Below, one piece after another: positions 27,207 to 37,667 of a stretch of 64,000 nucleotides of DNA. Where the stretch lies: the NCBI GenBank assembly GCA_002457315.1, contig NTKI01000004.1, forward strand, positions 34,748 through 98,747. Direction: 5' to 3'. The DNA comes from Rhodothermaeota bacterium MED-G19 (GTDB lineage Bacteria > Bacteroidota > Bacteroidia > Cytophagales > MED-G16). Under the pieces are notes generated by a model, which saw nothing but the letters and a program-made list of their open reading frames with translations, searched no databases and was not told the origin of the DNA. Within the stretch, counting starts at the first letter, position 1. Each line of letters opens with the position of its first letter. Made by a program: the position numbers and the translations under genes.

Positions 27207-28253
27207 ATGGTAAATAAAGAAGATGTACTAAATAAGTTATCAAATGTCTTAGACCCAGACATAAAGAAAGATTTAGTGACTCTAAATATGATTAAAAACT
27301 TAGTTATAGATGATAATAAAATTTCTTTTGAAATAGAACTTACTACACCAGCGTGCCCTCTGAAAGAAAAAATTAGAAAAGATTGCTTAGACCAAATTAA
27401 TAAACTTAATAGTGATATAAAATGTGAAATTAATTTCACCTCAAATGTTTTACCATTTGATAAAAAGTCAATGATTAAGAACATCAAAAATATAATTGCA
27501 ATTACTTCAGGTAAAGGTGGTGTAGGAAAGTCTACAATATCATCTAATATAGCAGTAGGTCTCTCAAAAATGGGAGCAAAAGTGGGATTAATTGATGCTG
27601 ATATCTTTGGACCATCAATTCCAACAATGTTCAATTGTGAAAATGAGCAACCTATGTTTAAGAAAGATGGTGATAAAAATATGATAGTTCCTATAGAGCA
27701 ATACGGTATAAAACTGGTATCTATGGGTCTTTTAGTTCCTAAAGATAAGGCTATAATATGGAGAGGTCCTATGGCTAGCTCTGCAATGAGACAGTTGATA
27801 CTTGATGTAGAATGGGGAGAACTTGACTACTTAATAGTTGATTTACCACCAGGGACTAGTGATATACACATTACTCTTTCACAAAATTTTCCTGTTACAG
27901 GAAGTGTAATTGTAACTACCCCTCAAAAAGTATCAACAATAGACGCAGAAAAAGCTATTTCCATGTTCAACCAAGAGAAAACAAAAGTTGATGTATTAGG
28001 TATAATTCAAAATATGTCTCACTTTGTTTCAGAAGAAGGCAAGAAACATTTTATTTTTGGAGAAGATGGAGGAATAGAACTTTCTAAGAAACTGAATGTT
28101 GAATTAATTGGAGATATTCCAATTGAAAAATCTGTATCAGAGAGTTCTGATAGTGGGTATCCAATAGTACTTAAAGAAGAAAAAGTTTCAGAAATCTTTG
28201 AAAGTATATGTCATAATATTGCTAGAAAAATTGCAGTAAATAACTTTAAATAA
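27207..28253 (+). CDS. mrp: Mrp/ApbC-type iron-sulfur cluster carrier ATPase
   Basis: P-loop ATPase that carries and delivers Fe-S clusters. The 348-aa protein has an N-terminal MIP18/DUF59 domain (residues ~1-90, DPDIKKDLVTLNMIKNL, TTPACPLKEKIR), Walker A ITSGKGGVGKST near 105, LIDADIFGPSIPTMF, Walker B YLIVDLPPGTSDIH and the cluster-binding region NMSHFVSEEGKKHFIFGEDGG. The usual Cys-x-x-Cys of many Mrp proteins at NMSxFxCPxC is replaced by SHFVSEEG, as in some bacterial members. The NifU-like gene follows 15 bp downstream, supporting the cluster role. Confidence 0.9.
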   Translation: MVNKEDVLNKLSNVLDPDIKKDLVTLNMIKNLVIDDNKISFEIELTTPACPLKEKIRKDCLDQINKLNSDIKCEINFTSNVLPFDKKSMIKNIKNIIAITSGKGGVGKSTISSNIAVGLSKMGAKVGLIDADIFGPSIPTMFNCENEQPMFKKDGDKNMIVPIEQYGIKLVSMGLLVPKDKAIIWRGPMASSAMRQLILDVEWGELDYLIVDLPPGTSDIHITLSQNFPVTGSVIVTTPQKVSTIDAEKAISMFNQEKTKVDVLGIIQNMSHFVSEEGKKHFIFGEDGGIELSKKLNVELIGDIPIEKSVSESSDSGYPIVLKEEKVSEIFESICHNIARKIAVNNFK

Positions 28254-28268
28254 TATTATTTTTACATT

Positions 28269-28517
28269 ATGTCAGAAAAAAGTTTAATTGAAAGAGTTGA
28301 GGGTGCAATCGATGAGCTAAGACCATACTTGATAGCTGATGGAGGGGATATAAAGGTTGTTTCAATTGATAATAAGAATATTGTTAATTTAGAACTTCTT
28401 GGATCGTGTGAGACATGCCCAATGTCTCCAATGACCTTAAAGGGAGGAGTAGAAGAAGCAATTATGAGGCAAGTTCCTGAGATTACTGGAATAAATGCTA
28501 TCAATGGCTCTAACTAA
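28269..28517 (+). CDS. NifU C-terminal domain (NfuA-like) Fe-S scaffold
   Basis: An 82-aa single-domain protein: IERVEGAIDELRPYLIADGGDIKVV and LLGSCETCPMSPMTLKGGVEEAI, with the CxxC that holds a cluster between two subunits. It corresponds to the Nfu domain alone. Next to mrp and followed 10 bp later by ddl, so an Mrp-Nfu pair in one transcript is likely. Confidence 0.92.
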   Translation: MSEKSLIERVEGAIDELRPYLIADGGDIKVVSIDNKNIVNLELLGSCETCPMSPMTLKGGVEEAIMRQVPEITGINAINGSN

Positions 28518-28527
28518 TTTCACATAG

Positions 28528-29493
28528 ATGAAAAAGAATGTTGTTATCTTAATGGGAGGATATTCCTCTGAATATGATATATCTGTAAAAAGTGGTGAAG
28601 TTGTATTTAATACTCTTTCAAAAGAAGAAGATCTTAATTTATTTCAAGTTATTATTTCAAAAAAAAACTGGAAATGTATAGATAGTGAAAACTCAAAATT
28701 AAAAATAGATAAAGAAACATTTCACATTATTAGAGATGGTAAAGTAATTAATGTTGATCTAGTATTAAATACAATTCATGGAGTTCCTGGAGAAAATGGT
28801 GAAATACAACTTTATCTCGAAAATTTAAATATTAAACAGACATCTACTGGATCTAAAGAATCAAGATTAACCTTTAATAAAGATAATTGTAAAAATAAAG
28901 TTCAAAAGGAAGGTTATCTAGTTCCAGAATCAATATTAGTTAAGAAAAATGATAAAATTAATATCGATAATATCCTGTCCAAAGTAACCCTACCTTTATT
29001 TGTTAAACCTAATTCAGGTGGATCAAGTTTTGGAATTTCTAGAATTACAGAAGAAAAAGATATAATAAAAGCTTTAGAAATATGTTTTAAAGAAGATGAA
29101 CAAGCTTTAATTGAGGAAGAAATTAAAGGAAGAGAAATTTCTGTTGGAGTAATAAAATACAATGATACGATAATCTCTCTACCTCCAACTGAGATTATTT
29201 CTCACAATGATTTTTTTGATTATGACGCAAAATATAATGGAGAATCTGATGAAATAACTCCTGCTAAAATTAAAGTTGAACATGAGTCAACTGTAAAAGA
29301 AATTGCGTTGGATATATATAAAAAACTTAATTTAAAAGGGTTTTCAAGATGTGACTTTATACTAAGAGATAACAAATTTTACTTCTTAGAAGTAAATACT
29401 AACCCAGGTCTTACAAAAAAAAGCATATTACCACAACAAGCAAATGCGGCTAATATTTCTTTGAAAAACTTATTTAGGAGTCTAATTGATTAA
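28528..29493 (+). CDS. ddl: D-alanine--D-alanine ligase
   Basis: ATP-grasp enzyme that makes the D-Ala-D-Ala end of the peptidoglycan stem. The 321-aa sequence has VVILMGGYSSEYDISVKSG at the N-terminus, LNTIHGVPGENGEIQ, PLFVKPNSGGSSFGIS, EEEIKGREISVGVI and the C-terminal metal-binding FYFLEVNTNPGLT. All are family signatures. It has no visible defect. A PASTA-domain gene follows directly, so the two probably work in cell-wall synthesis. Confidence 0.96.
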   Translation: MKKNVVILMGGYSSEYDISVKSGEVVFNTLSKEEDLNLFQVIISKKNWKCIDSENSKLKIDKETFHIIRDGKVINVDLVLNTIHGVPGENGEIQLYLENLNIKQTSTGSKESRLTFNKDNCKNKVQKEGYLVPESILVKKNDKINIDNILSKVTLPLFVKPNSGGSSFGISRITEEKDIIKALEICFKEDEQALIEEEIKGREISVGVIKYNDTIISLPPTEIISHNDFFDYDAKYNGESDEITPAKIKVEHESTVKEIALDIYKKLNLKGFSRCDFILRDNKFYFLEVNTNPGLTKKSILPQQANAANISLKNLFRSLID

Positions 29494-29494
29494 G

Positions 29495-30313
29495 ATGAGA
29501 GAACTTAAATACATATTAAAAAATCTAGGAATTATGATAGTTCTCACAGGTTCTATCGTATTCTTTATATTTTATATTTACTTTCCTTTTAAAACTAATC
29601 ATGGAGACACAATTACTGTTCCAAATCTAGTTGGAATAAACATTGAAGAAATAGATGATTTTCTATCTGACAGAGATTTAAGGTATGAAATATTAGAAGA
29701 CTCTTCATACAATTCTAAACTTCCTCCATTTACTGTACTTCAACAAAACCCATCCGAAAATGAAAAAGTAAAAGAAAATAGAAAAATTTACCTTACCCTC
29801 AATTCTTCAATTCCGCCAAAAATTAAAATGCCTAATATTATTAATGGATCAGTAAAAAATGCTCAGTTAATTCTAAATAGTTATGATCTTAAATTAGGTG
29901 ACATTAAATATGTTCCAGACATGGCAAGAAATGCAGTTCTTAAAATCTATCTTAAAGGTGACTCAATCTCAGAAAATGAACTCATTGATAAAGGATCTGT
30001 AATTGATTTAGAAGTTGGTAATGGTCTTGGAAATCAAATATTTGATGCACCTGACCTAATAAATCTTGATCTAGAAGAAGCAAGATTCACTATCATCGGT
30101 TCGGGTCTTAGGCTTGGCAACATAATATATGAAGACAGCGGATATTTTTATAATAAAAATTTAGATGAGGAAGGGAACGAAATTTTAGAAAAGTTTTGGG
30201 CTGAACCTGGCAAAGTATTTAGACAGTTTCCAGAGAACTCCGCTAAAGTAAGAATAGGTAGAAAAGTTAATTTATGGATAGTCTCTGATGCTAAAAATGA
30301 AACAAATCAGTAA
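29495..30313 (+). CDS. Membrane protein with three PASTA domains
   Basis: A 272-aa protein with one membrane helix (residues ~10-30) and three consecutive PASTA domains in the periplasm: TVPNLVGINIEEIDDFLSDR..., IKMPNIINGSVKNAQLILN... and FDAPDLINLDLEEARFTIIG.... PASTA repeats bind muropeptides or stabilise cell-wall proteins. There is no kinase or transpeptidase domain. I prefer the ATG at 29495 to a TTG at 29486. It sits 1 bp after ddl and overlaps the next gene by 17 bp, a conserved-looking cell-wall pairing. Confidence 0.85.
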   Translation: MRELKYILKNLGIMIVLTGSIVFFIFYIYFPFKTNHGDTITVPNLVGINIEEIDDFLSDRDLRYEILEDSSYNSKLPPFTVLQQNPSENEKVKENRKIYLTLNSSIPPKIKMPNIINGSVKNAQLILNSYDLKLGDIKYVPDMARNAVLKIYLKGDSISENELIDKGSVIDLEVGNGLGNQIFDAPDLINLDLEEARFTIIGSGLRLGNIIYEDSGYFYNKNLDEEGNEILEKFWAEPGKVFRQFPENSAKVRIGRKVNLWIVSDAKNETNQ

Positions 30314-32078
30314 ATTATTATTATCTTTTTTATTAATATTTATATGCACTTTTTCTTTTGGACAAAGACTAGAATCATTTAAATTAAGTGCACCTTCTAA
30401 TAATTATTCCAGCCATAGTCTAGATACCATACTAATTCCTTTTTGGGATGATTTTTCCGGAAATGACTCTATTGAAAATAATATATGGAGTGTATACGAA
30501 AGCTTATCAGTTAAGGACTACTATAATATTAATGCACCAAGTTTAAATGTTATAGAGTTTGATGGATTAAATAAAGATGGAATTCCTTATAATTATGAAA
30601 ATGGATATGGAGTTTCTGATATTCTTGAATCTGATAAAATAAATCTGAATAATTTTAATTTACAAGACAGTCTCTATCTAAGCTTCTATTGGAATTATAA
30701 TATTAATGGAGAATTACCTGATAATGAGGACTCACTTAAAGTTGAATTTCTAGATAAAAATAATGTATGGAAAACTGTGTGGGTAAAAAATGGTGGTAAC
30801 GAAAACCATAGTGATTTATTTTCTTTTGAGTCAATACTCATATCACCAGATTACCTTCATCAAAACTTTATGTTTAAACTTTATAATAAAGGAAATACTG
30901 AGGGTCCATTTGACAGCTGGTTAGTTGACTACTTTTATTTGGACAAAAATAGGAGTAAATACGACTCTTTATCTCTTGATAGAACAATATCCTACAAAGG
31001 ATTTAAAGTATTAAATAATCACATTTCAGTGCCATTCAATCATTTATCTTACGCTGACTCTTATGCTGATTCAATAGTTTTTTCTATAAATAATCTTGAT
31101 AACCAAATTCAACCAATAAACTATTCTTTCGAAGCATATATTAAAGAGTTTGATTTAAGTTTTATTTACTCTCAAAATAAAGAACTTAGCCCAATACTTG
31201 GAGGGAATGAAAGTAGAAACATAATTAATAACCCAATTAAATTATCTGATTTTAAACTTGGAAAAGATTCAATAGAAGTTGATTTTTCTTTTTATATAGA
31301 ATCTGGTGACTCTACATATCTAAATAAAAATTTAATATTAAATGATACTACAAATTTTCAAATAAAATTTTCAGACTTTTATTCTTATGATGATGGGAAA
31401 GCAGAGTATGCTGCAGGGCTTAACCAGAAAAACTCAGAACTAGTTTTAGAACATTTTACTTTTACTTCAGACACACTTACTCATATCCAGATTTTATTTC
31501 CTGAGACTATTGAGAATACTTATACTCAAAATATAGAGCTTGTCATTTATAAAAAAATTGATAATGAATCAACAAAATTAAGATCTCAAAATGTTGGTAT
31601 AAGTTATGACAATAATAATTTTAATACGTACAAACTAGATAATCCTTTAATAGTGGAAGACACTTTCTATATTGGATTTAAACAATTTGAGAGCAACTTT
31701 TTATCAGTAGGACTTGATAAAAACAATAATACATCAGATAAAATATTTTATAAAATAGATAACCAGTGGGAGCAGAATGATATAATAAAAGGAAGTTTAA
31801 TGATTAGACCGATATTTAAAAATTCAGATTTAGTTATTTCTGGAATAAATGAAAAAACACAACCAAAATCAATTATAATTTTCCCTAACCCTAGTAATGG
31901 CATCTTTTATCTATCTAAAAAGGTTGAAAAATTAAAAGTATTAGATTCTAAAGGAAGCATATTATTGAGTGATGAAAATACGGATGAAATAAATCTCTCT
32001 AGGTATTCAAAAGGAATATATTATCTCATTATCATGGATGAAAAAAATCAAATCACTAAAAAATTAATTATTAATTAA
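30297..32078 (+). CDS. Secreted protein with type IX secretion C-terminal sorting domain
   Basis: A 593-aa exported protein: signal peptide (KQISKLLLSFLLIFICTFSFG), a long beta-rich middle with no catalytic domain I recognise (WDDFSGNDSIENNIWSVYES near the N-terminus suggests a carbohydrate-binding or MAM-like sandwich), and a C-terminal sorting domain (IIIFPNPSNGIFYLS...LKVLDSKGSILL...GIYYLIIM). The PNP..G motif and final GxYYL strand are typical T9SS type A. An ATG three codons upstream is also possible. Probably anchored to the cell surface or released. Confidence 0.8.
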   Translation: MKQISKLLLSFLLIFICTFSFGQRLESFKLSAPSNNYSSHSLDTILIPFWDDFSGNDSIENNIWSVYESLSVKDYYNINAPSLNVIEFDGLNKDGIPYNYENGYGVSDILESDKINLNNFNLQDSLYLSFYWNYNINGELPDNEDSLKVEFLDKNNVWKTVWVKNGGNENHSDLFSFESILISPDYLHQNFMFKLYNKGNTEGPFDSWLVDYFYLDKNRSKYDSLSLDRTISYKGFKVLNNHISVPFNHLSYADSYADSIVFSINNLDNQIQPINYSFEAYIKEFDLSFIYSQNKELSPILGGNESRNIINNPIKLSDFKLGKDSIEVDFSFYIESGDSTYLNKNLILNDTTNFQIKFSDFYSYDDGKAEYAAGLNQKNSELVLEHFTFTSDTLTHIQILFPETIENTYTQNIELVIYKKIDNESTKLRSQNVGISYDNNNFNTYKLDNPLIVEDTFYIGFKQFESNFLSVGLDKNNNTSDKIFYKIDNQWEQNDIIKGSLMIRPIFKNSDLVISGINEKTQPKSIIIFPNPSNGIFYLSKKVEKLKVLDSKGSILLSDENTDEINLSRYSKGIYYLIIMDEKNQITKKLIIN

Positions 32079-32720
32079 TCCTTTCAGGGATTCTTCAAGT
32101 GATTTACTATCAGTTACATGATAAGAATTCATTCCTAATTTTTCACATTCAGTTAAATTTTCTTTCATGTCATCAAAAAACACTATTTCATCTGGTTTAA
32201 ATCCTGATGAATCAATTACCTTCTCATATATAACTTTATCAGGCTTTCTACACCCCATCTCATAAGAGTAGAAAACATGATCAAAAAGATGATCAAAGGT
32301 TTTATTATATATTCTTTTACATAGTGAGTCAAAATAAATTCTATGAATATTATTTGTATTACTTAAAATCATAATCGAATACTTATTCTTTAAGGTTAAT
32401 ATTATATCAAGTAATGATTTATTTAATTTAACAATTACAAGATTCCATATATTATCTATGTCTTTATCAGGCATATCTATACTTCCAATCTGTCTTAGAC
32501 CATCTCTAAATTCAGAATCGGTTATAAAGCCCTGCTCATAATTAATAAATAAAGTAGTGAGATCAGAAGAGAACTTTTCATATCTATAATCTAAGCCTTT
32601 GAAGTTATCATCACGGCTATTTGATAATTCTTTAAATTTATTTTCGGTTATTGATGGGTCTATATCTATAATAACACCTCCAATATCAAATAATAATATT
32701 TTATAATTCTCGTGGATCAT
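32064..32720 (-). CDS. HAD-superfamily hydrolase
   Basis: A 218-aa phosphatase-like protein with the four HAD motifs: LLFDIGGVIIDID (catalytic Asp), ILSNTNNIHR, the Lys in GCRKPDKVIYEKV, and IVFFDDMKENL. Spacing matches HAD-IA (epoxide hydrolase N-terminal-like/YihX) members, which dephosphorylate small sugars or metabolites. It converges on the T9SS protein gene with a 15-bp overlap of 3' ends. The substrate is unknown. Confidence 0.85.
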   Translation of the reverse strand: MIHENYKILLFDIGGVIIDIDPSITENKFKELSNSRDDNFKGLDYRYEKFSSDLTTLFINYEQGFITDSEFRDGLRQIGSIDMPDKDIDNIWNLVIVKLNKSLLDIILTLKNKYSIMILSNTNNIHRIYFDSLCKRIYNKTFDHLFDHVFYSYEMGCRKPDKVIYEKVIDSSGFKPDEIVFFDDMKENLTECEKLGMNSYHVTDSKSLEESLKGLINN

Positions 32721-32826
32721 TTAATTTATTTTATTAAATAATTTTCAGTTAATATTAATCATTAACTAAAACTAATTATTTTTGACAACTTTTAAATTTT
32801 TAGACTATATGTCTTCTGATTTGAAG

Positions 32827-32900
32827 GGGCCCATAGCTCAGTTGGTTAGAGCGCCCGGCTCATAACCGGTAGGTCCCAGGTTCAAGCCCTGGTGGGCCCA
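32827..32900 (+). tRNA. tRNA with CAU anticodon (elongator Met, or Ile2)
   Basis: A 74-nt cloverleaf: acceptor GGGCCCA/TGGGCCC, D-arm GCTC..GAGC, anticodon loop CTCATAA (CAT anticodon at 32861-32863), T-arm CCAGG-TTCAAGC-CCTGG, discriminator A. The G1-C72 pair argues against an initiator. The first anticodon-stem pair (27-43) would be C-U, a mismatch. CCA is not encoded, so the CCA enzyme is needed. Whether it carries Met or, after lysidine modification, Ile cannot be settled by eye. Confidence 0.9.
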
Positions 32901-32969
32901 CTTTTACCCCTCATTCCAGTCAGTATAGACACAAGATGGTAACAGTTTTGATTGAATTTTAGGATTATA

Positions 32970-33155
32970 TTATTTTCTTATTTGTGGTAAAATATATTCA
33001 AAATAAAAGGCTGTTAAACAACATATTCCAATTGTTAATAGATATCCTTCTTCATCACTTATTCCCATATAATTGTCTCCAAGATGTGATGTAGAAAGTA
33101 TTAAACCTGTGAAAAGAAGGAAATAATAGAATAATTTTTTCAATAGATTGATCAT
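32970..33155 (-). CDS. Small membrane protein, two transmembrane segments
   Basis: A 61-aa protein with two hydrophobic stretches (FYYFLLFTGLILSTS and YLLTIGICCLTAFYFEYIL) separated by an acidic loop (GISDEEG), ending in a basic tail. No family recognised. It stands alone between the tRNA and the large NHL gene; coding status rests on membrane-like composition and an ATG start. Confidence 0.45.
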   Translation of the reverse strand: MINLLKKLFYYFLLFTGLILSTSHLGDNYMGISDEEGYLLTIGICCLTAFYFEYILPQIRK

Positions 33156-33237
33156 TATAAATTTTAAATAAATCTACAGTTATTCAAGAAAAATTCAAAA
33201 GGGGAGTTTTGGGTTAGTCTTTAGAAATAGGTGGTTT

Positions 33238-36200
33238 TTATCTTTCTATTACTACCTTAACTTTATTTACTTCTTTATCTGTAGTAATATTTAATAGATA
33301 AATACCTTCTATTATATTAGATACATTAATCCTAATTGAAGAATTATTTAATTCTACCTTCTTAGGTGTTATTATCTTTCCACTAAAATCAAAAAACTCT
33401 ATTTTTTTAACTGAATAATTTTCATTTAAATCAACTATCAACTCATTATCCGTAGGATTAGGATAGATATTTTTCACAAAAGAAGTATTCTCCACAAATA
33501 ATGGTGGAGGATCTCCACAAACATCTCCAACTCCATTATTATTGTAATCTTCCTGTCCTGGGTTTGAAACTAGTCTACAATTATCTTCAATATCATAAAT
33601 TCCATCACCATCCTGATCAATTTCATTTATATTATCAACATTTCCATCATTGTCAGAGTCTAAATCAATGTAATTTGGTGTTCCGTCATTATCATCATCA
33701 GAAAGCTGAATATCTTCTGATAAATCATTCATACCATTAGCATCTACATCTGAATAACCATCATCATTAGAATCAATTACACCATCAAAGTTAGTGTCAA
33801 ATAGACCATTACCACTCTCTATAACATCAAAAACACCATCATCATCACTATCTATGTCAAGGTGATCAGGAGTCCCGTCTCCATCTGTATCTACAAAATC
33901 ATTTTCTGCTCCAAATATAGTATTTCCATCCATTTCAATAATAGAGAAAAGATCAGAATCATCATGCATTCCATTTTTATCTACATCAACATACCCTAAG
34001 TCATCTTGATTTAATACTCCATCATCATTAGTATCTAAGTTTCCATTACCAGACTCAATAACATCATAAATTCCATCATTATCAGAATCAATATCTAGGT
34101 AATCTTGTAATCCATCACCATCCGAATCAGAGTCTCCTTCTCTGGCATCTGAAATCCCATCATTATCAAAATCTACATCACATACATCTCCTACTCCATC
34201 TCCATCAGTATCTAATTGATCAGCATTTGGAGTCGTTAGACAATTATCAACATCATTCATAACTCCATCACCATCCGTATCCATATCAGGGTCACACACG
34301 TCTCCTATTCCATCACTGTCTGTATCTAATTCAACATATTCTAGCTTAATAATTTTATAAATAGCAGGAGCGAAGGCAAAACTAATATTTTCTAATGTAT
34401 AAATGTTTCCTGAGGCATCAAGAGTAATCCCAGAAGGTCCATCATAACCAAATCCTCCTCCAGCAAAACCTACCAGACCATCAACTAACGTTATTCCTTC
34501 AGTTGCGCCTGGTCCCCACTTTTGAATGCGGGCATTAATATTATCTGCTATGTAAAGATTTCCAGACGCATCAAGAGTAATTCCATATGGTTCATTTAAT
34601 TGATTTGAAGCAGAGCCTGCTCCATTTCCTCCAGCAACCGTTGTTCCTTCACTTGCTCCTGGTGCCCACTTTTGTACACGGTGATTGTTTATATCTGATA
34701 TGTAAAGATTTCCATCTGCATCTAGAGCAATTCCATATGGATTATGTAATTGATTTGCTGCAGAACCTTCTCCATTTCCTCCTGCCACCGTAGTTCCTTC
34801 AGTTGCGCCAGGCACCCACTTTTGTATACGATGATTAGCATAATCAGCTATATAAATATTACCGTCATGAAGAGTAATTCCATATGGTTTATGTAATTGA
34901 TTTGCTGCAGAGCCTGCTCCATTTCCTCCTGCTACTGTTATTACTTCAGCTGTTCCAGGCATCCATTTTTGGATACGATGATTACCTGTATCAGCCACAT
35001 AAATATTTCCTAAGTTATCTAAAGTAATTCCTTGAGCACCATTTAATTGATATGCTGCAGGACCTGCTCCATTTCCTCCTGCTACCGTCATTAAAGAAGT
35101 TGATTCTGGCACCCATTTTTTTACGCTATTGTCTACTACTATATAAAGATTTCCAGAGGCATCAACAGAAAGATCAGAAGTCCAATAATTAGAAGTCCAA
35201 TTAGTACCTTGGCTCTCATATAGAATATTAGTTTTTAATTGATCAGCTAAATTTACTGCTGTTGGGCAATTATCACACGCATCACCAATTCCATCACCAT
35301 CAGTATCAAGTTGATCAGGGTTTGAAATCATTGGACACATATCATCAGAATCATCTACACCATCACCATCAGTATCTGTATCACATGCATCACCAATTCC
35401 ATCACCATCAGTATCGAGTTGATTAGGGTTTGGAATCACTGGACAGATATCACCAGCATCATCTACACCATCACCATCAGTATCTGTATCACACGCATCG
35501 CCAATTCCATCACCATCAGTATCGAGTTGATTAGCATTTGCAACAAGTTTACAATTATCACAGAGTTCTCCTACACCATCACCATCATTATCAAGTTGAG
35601 CTTGTACCCACTTTTGTATACGATCATTCACATAATCTGCTATATAAAGATTTCCAAAGTCATCAAGAGTAATTCCAAATGGCCAATCTAGTTGATTTGC
35701 TGCAGATCCTTCTCCATTTCCTCCAGCTACTGTCGTTCCTTCGCTCGCTCCTAGTGCCCACTTTTGAACGCGGTTATTATCTAAAGTAAAACTTATACCA
35801 CTACTGATGTAAAGATATCCAGAAGCATCAAGCGCAATTCCAGTTGGGTATTTTAGTTGATCTGCTGCAGAACCTTCTCCATTTCCTCCTGCTACTGTCG
35901 TTCCTTCGCTCGCTCCTGGTTCCCACTTTTGTACACGGTGATTACCATTATCTGCTATATAAATATTTCCAGAAGCATCAAACGTAATACCACTTGGAGC
36001 ATGTAGTTGATTTGAAGCAGAGCCTTGTTCATTTCCACCTGCTACTGTCGTTCCTTCACTTGCTCCTGGTGTCCACTTTTGGATGCGGTGATTTGCAGCA
36101 TCAGATATATAAATATTTTCAGAGGCATCAAGCGCAATTCCATTTGGGTATCTTAGTTGATCTGCTGCAGGACCTGCTCCATTTCCTCCTGCTACTGTTG

Positions 36201-37539
36201 TTCCTTCGCTCGCTCCTGGTTCCCACTTTTGAATGCGGTGATTAGCATTATCTACTATGTAAAGATTTCCAGAAGCATCAAGAGCAATTCCGTGTGGATT
36301 ATGTAATTGATTTGCTGCAGAGCCTTGACCATTTCCACCTGCTACCATAGTTCCTTTAGTTGCTCCTGGTGCCCACTTTTGGATGCGTTCATTTCCTTCA
36401 TCAGCTATATAAAGGTTTCCAGAGGCATCAAGCGCAATTCCATATGGAAGATTTAATTGATTTGCTGCAGAGCCTTTAGAAATTCCTCCTGCTACCGTTG
36501 TTCCTTCACTTGCTCCTGGTGCCCACTTTTGTACACGGTGATTTCCAACATCAGCTATATAAATATTTTCATTATAATCGACAAAAATTCCTCCAGCATA
36601 ACTTATTTGATTGGCTGCAGAGCCATTACCATTTCCTCCTGCCACCGTAGTTCCTTGGCTCGCTCCTGGTTCCCACTTTTGTACACGGGCAGATCGAGGA
36701 GAATTCCGATCTTCACCATAATCTGATATATAAAGATTTCCAGAAGCATCAACAGTAATTCCAAATGGTTGTATTACTTCTACTGCTACTGTGATCCCTT
36801 CAGTTGCGCCTGGTGCCCACTTTTGGATACGATCATTCTCATAATCTGCTATATAAAGATTTCCAGAGTCATCAACAGTAATTCCATATGGATTATGTAA
36901 TTGATTTGCTGCAGAGCCTTCATTTCCTCCTGCCACCCACGTCCCTTCAGTATCTCCAATTCTCCACTTTTTTACGCGAAAATTCCAGTTTGAATGATAT
37001 GGACTTCCAGTAGTTATATACATATTTCCATAAAAATCAAGCGCAATTCCCCTAGGCCATCCTATTTGATTTGAATCAGAGCCCCAAGCATTTCCTCCTG
37101 CTACTGTTGTTCCTTCGCTCGCGCCTGGTACCCACTTTTGTACACGGTGATTATCCATATCTGCTATGTAAAGATTTCCAAAGTAATCTAGAGCAATTCC
37201 CATTGGCCTCCGTAGTTGATTTGCTGCAGAGCCCGAACCATTTCCTCCTGCTACTGTGATCCCTTCAGTTGCGCCAGGTGCCCACTTTTGGATGCGGTTA
37301 TTCTCATAATCTGATATATAAAGATCTCCATTACCATGGACAGCAATATATCGTGGCCTATCTAATTGATTTGCGCCAGAGCCTATCCAAGATCCTCCAG
37401 CTATCGTTGTACCTTCAATTGAAGGTCCATTTGAAACTTGTGGACAATTATCTACATCATCATTTAATCCATCACCATCTGTATCTTGAGAAAATGATAT
37501 AAAAGGAAAAAATAAAAAAAGTAGTAAAATTTTTTTCAT
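33238..37539 (-). CDS. Giant secreted NHL / thrombospondin-type-3 repeat protein with T9SS sorting domain
   Basis: A 1433-aa surface or secreted protein. Order: signal peptide ([17 protein letters not shown]), one Ca-binding type-3 repeat ([14 protein letters not shown]), twelve ~50-residue NHL units (consensus [23 protein letters not shown]), three type-3 repeats ([11 protein letters not shown]), six more NHL units of which the first and last are degenerate, further Asp-rich type-3 repeats (~1095-1340) and a T9SS type A tail ([14 protein letters not shown]...GIYLLNIT). NHL units build beta-propellers, so the counts suggest two or three propellers joined by stiff calcium-binding rods. Many repeats are near-identical at DNA level, indicating recent duplication. 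The several plus-strand frames here are antisense shadows. Ligand unknown; adhesion is a plausible role. Confidence 0.88.
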   Translation of the reverse strand: MKKILLLFLFFPFISFSQDTDGDGLNDDVDNCPQVSNGPSIEGTTIAGGSWIGSGANQLDRPRYIAVHGNGDLYISDYENNRIQKWAPGATEGITVAGGNGSGSAANQLRRPMGIALDYFGNLYIADMDNHRVQKWVPGASEGTTVAGGNAWGSDSNQIGWPRGIALDFYGNMYITTGSPYHSNWNFRVKKWRIGDTEGTWVAGGNEGSAANQLHNPYGITVDDSGNLYIADYENDRIQKWAPGATEGITVAVEVIQPFGITVDASGNLYISDYGEDRNSPRSARVQKWEPGASQGTTVAGGNGNGSAANQISYAGGIFVDYNENIYIADVGNHRVQKWAPGASEGTTVAGGISKGSAANQLNLPYGIALDASGNLYIADEGNERIQKWAPGATKGTMVAGGNGQGSAANQLHNPHGIALDASGNLYIVDNANHRIQKWEPGASEGTTVAGGNGAGPAADQLRYPNGIALDASENIYISDAANHRIQKWTPGASEGTTVAGGNEQGSASNQLHAPSGITFDASGNIYIADNGNHRVQKWEPGASEGTTVAGGNGEGSAADQLKYPTGIALDASGYLYISSGISFTLDNNRVQKWALGASEGTTVAGGNGEGSAANQLDWPFGITLDDFGNLYIADYVNDRIQKWVQAQLDNDGDGVGELCDNCKLVANANQLDTDGDGIGDACDTDTDGDGVDDAGDICPVIPNPNQLDTDGDGIGDACDTDTDGDGVDDSDDMCPMISNPDQLDTDGDGIGDACDNCPTAVNLADQLKTNILYESQGTNWTSNYWTSDLSVDASGNLYIVVDNSVKKWVPESTSLMTVAGGNGAGPAAYQLNGAQGITLDNLGNIYVADTGNHRIQKWMPGTAEVITVAGGNGAGSAANQLHKPYGITLHDGNIYIADYANHRIQKWVPGATEGTTVAGGNGEGSAANQLHNPYGIALDADGNLYISDINNHRVQKWAPGASEGTTVAGGNGAGSASNQLNEPYGITLDASGNLYIADNINARIQKWGPGATEGITLVDGLVGFAGGGFGYDGPSGITLDASGNIYTLENISFAFAPAIYKIIKLEYVELDTDSDGIGDVCDPDMDTDGDGVMNDVDNCLTTPNADQLDTDGDGVGDVCDVDFDNDGISDAREGDSDSDGDGLQDYLDIDSDNDGIYDVIESGNGNLDTNDDGVLNQDDLGYVDVDKNGMHDDSDLFSIIEMDGNTIFGAENDFVDTDGDGTPDHLDIDSDDDGVFDVIESGNGLFDTNFDGVIDSNDDGYSDVDANGMNDLSEDIQLSDDDNDGTPNYIDLDSDNDGNVDNINEIDQDGDGIYDIEDNCRLVSNPGQEDYNNNGVGDVCGDPPPLFVENTSFVKNIYPNPTDNELIVDLNENYSVKKIEFFDFSGKIITPKKVELNNSSIRINVSNIIEGIYLLNITTDKEVNKVKVVIER
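34335..35262 (-). repeat. NHL-unit repeat array, second block
   Basis: Six ~147-150-bp units within the large secreted protein gene; the central four are strongly alike ([25 protein letters not shown]). The outer two are degenerate. Boundaries are approximate. Confidence 0.8.
35274..35560 (-). repeat. Thrombospondin type-3 108-bp repeats
   Basis: Units of 36 codons containing [11 protein letters not shown] and TDGDGVDD are repeated with few changes (for example around 35286-35300, 35394-35408 and 35502-35516 in the same phase). They link the two NHL blocks and would bind calcium. Confidence 0.85.
35600..37413 (-). repeat. NHL-unit repeat array, first block
   Basis: Twelve ~147-165-bp units in the large secreted protein gene. 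Each encodes [38 protein letters not shown]. Units 3, 5 and 11 contain short insertions or a deletion; others are near-identical in long stretches. Boundaries are approximate. Confidence 0.85.
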
Positions 37540-37544
37540 CTATA

Positions 37545-37552
37545 CAAATGTA
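37545..37552 (-). promoter_or_regulatory. -7 promoter box for the giant NHL gene
   Basis: Minus strand TACATTTG fits TAnnTTTG exactly and ends 5 bp before the ATG at 37539, so the transcript would be close to leaderless. Confidence 0.5.
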
Positions 37553-37667
37553 ACAATATCTTGAAATTGAAATAAAAAAATCAAAAATTCCTTAATTTAT
37601 TATTATAAAAAAATGCTTTATAAGTAATAAATTAACTCCTCTTAGACCAAAAACACGTAATATCTTT

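Noticed and set aside
27179..27634. Minus-strand 151-aa frame over mrp
   Set aside because: Antisense shadow of the Mrp N-terminal part; the plus-strand gene has Walker A and DUF59 motifs.
32740..32830. Promoter of the tRNA
   Set aside because: A TTTTTGAC at about 32779-32786 could be a -33 element, but no TAnnTTTG box is found at the correct spacing; not listed.
33590..37413. CRISPR-like regular repeats
   Set aside because: The period (~147 and 108 bp) is in frame with a coding sequence and corresponds to protein domains; there are no short repeats with unique spacers and no cas genes.
33501..37502. Several plus-strand reading frames (His/Leu/Ile-rich) across the NHL gene
   Set aside because: They are antisense shadows of the repeat-rich gene; compositions reflect reversed NHL and type-3 repeats and none has independent start, motif or promoter support.
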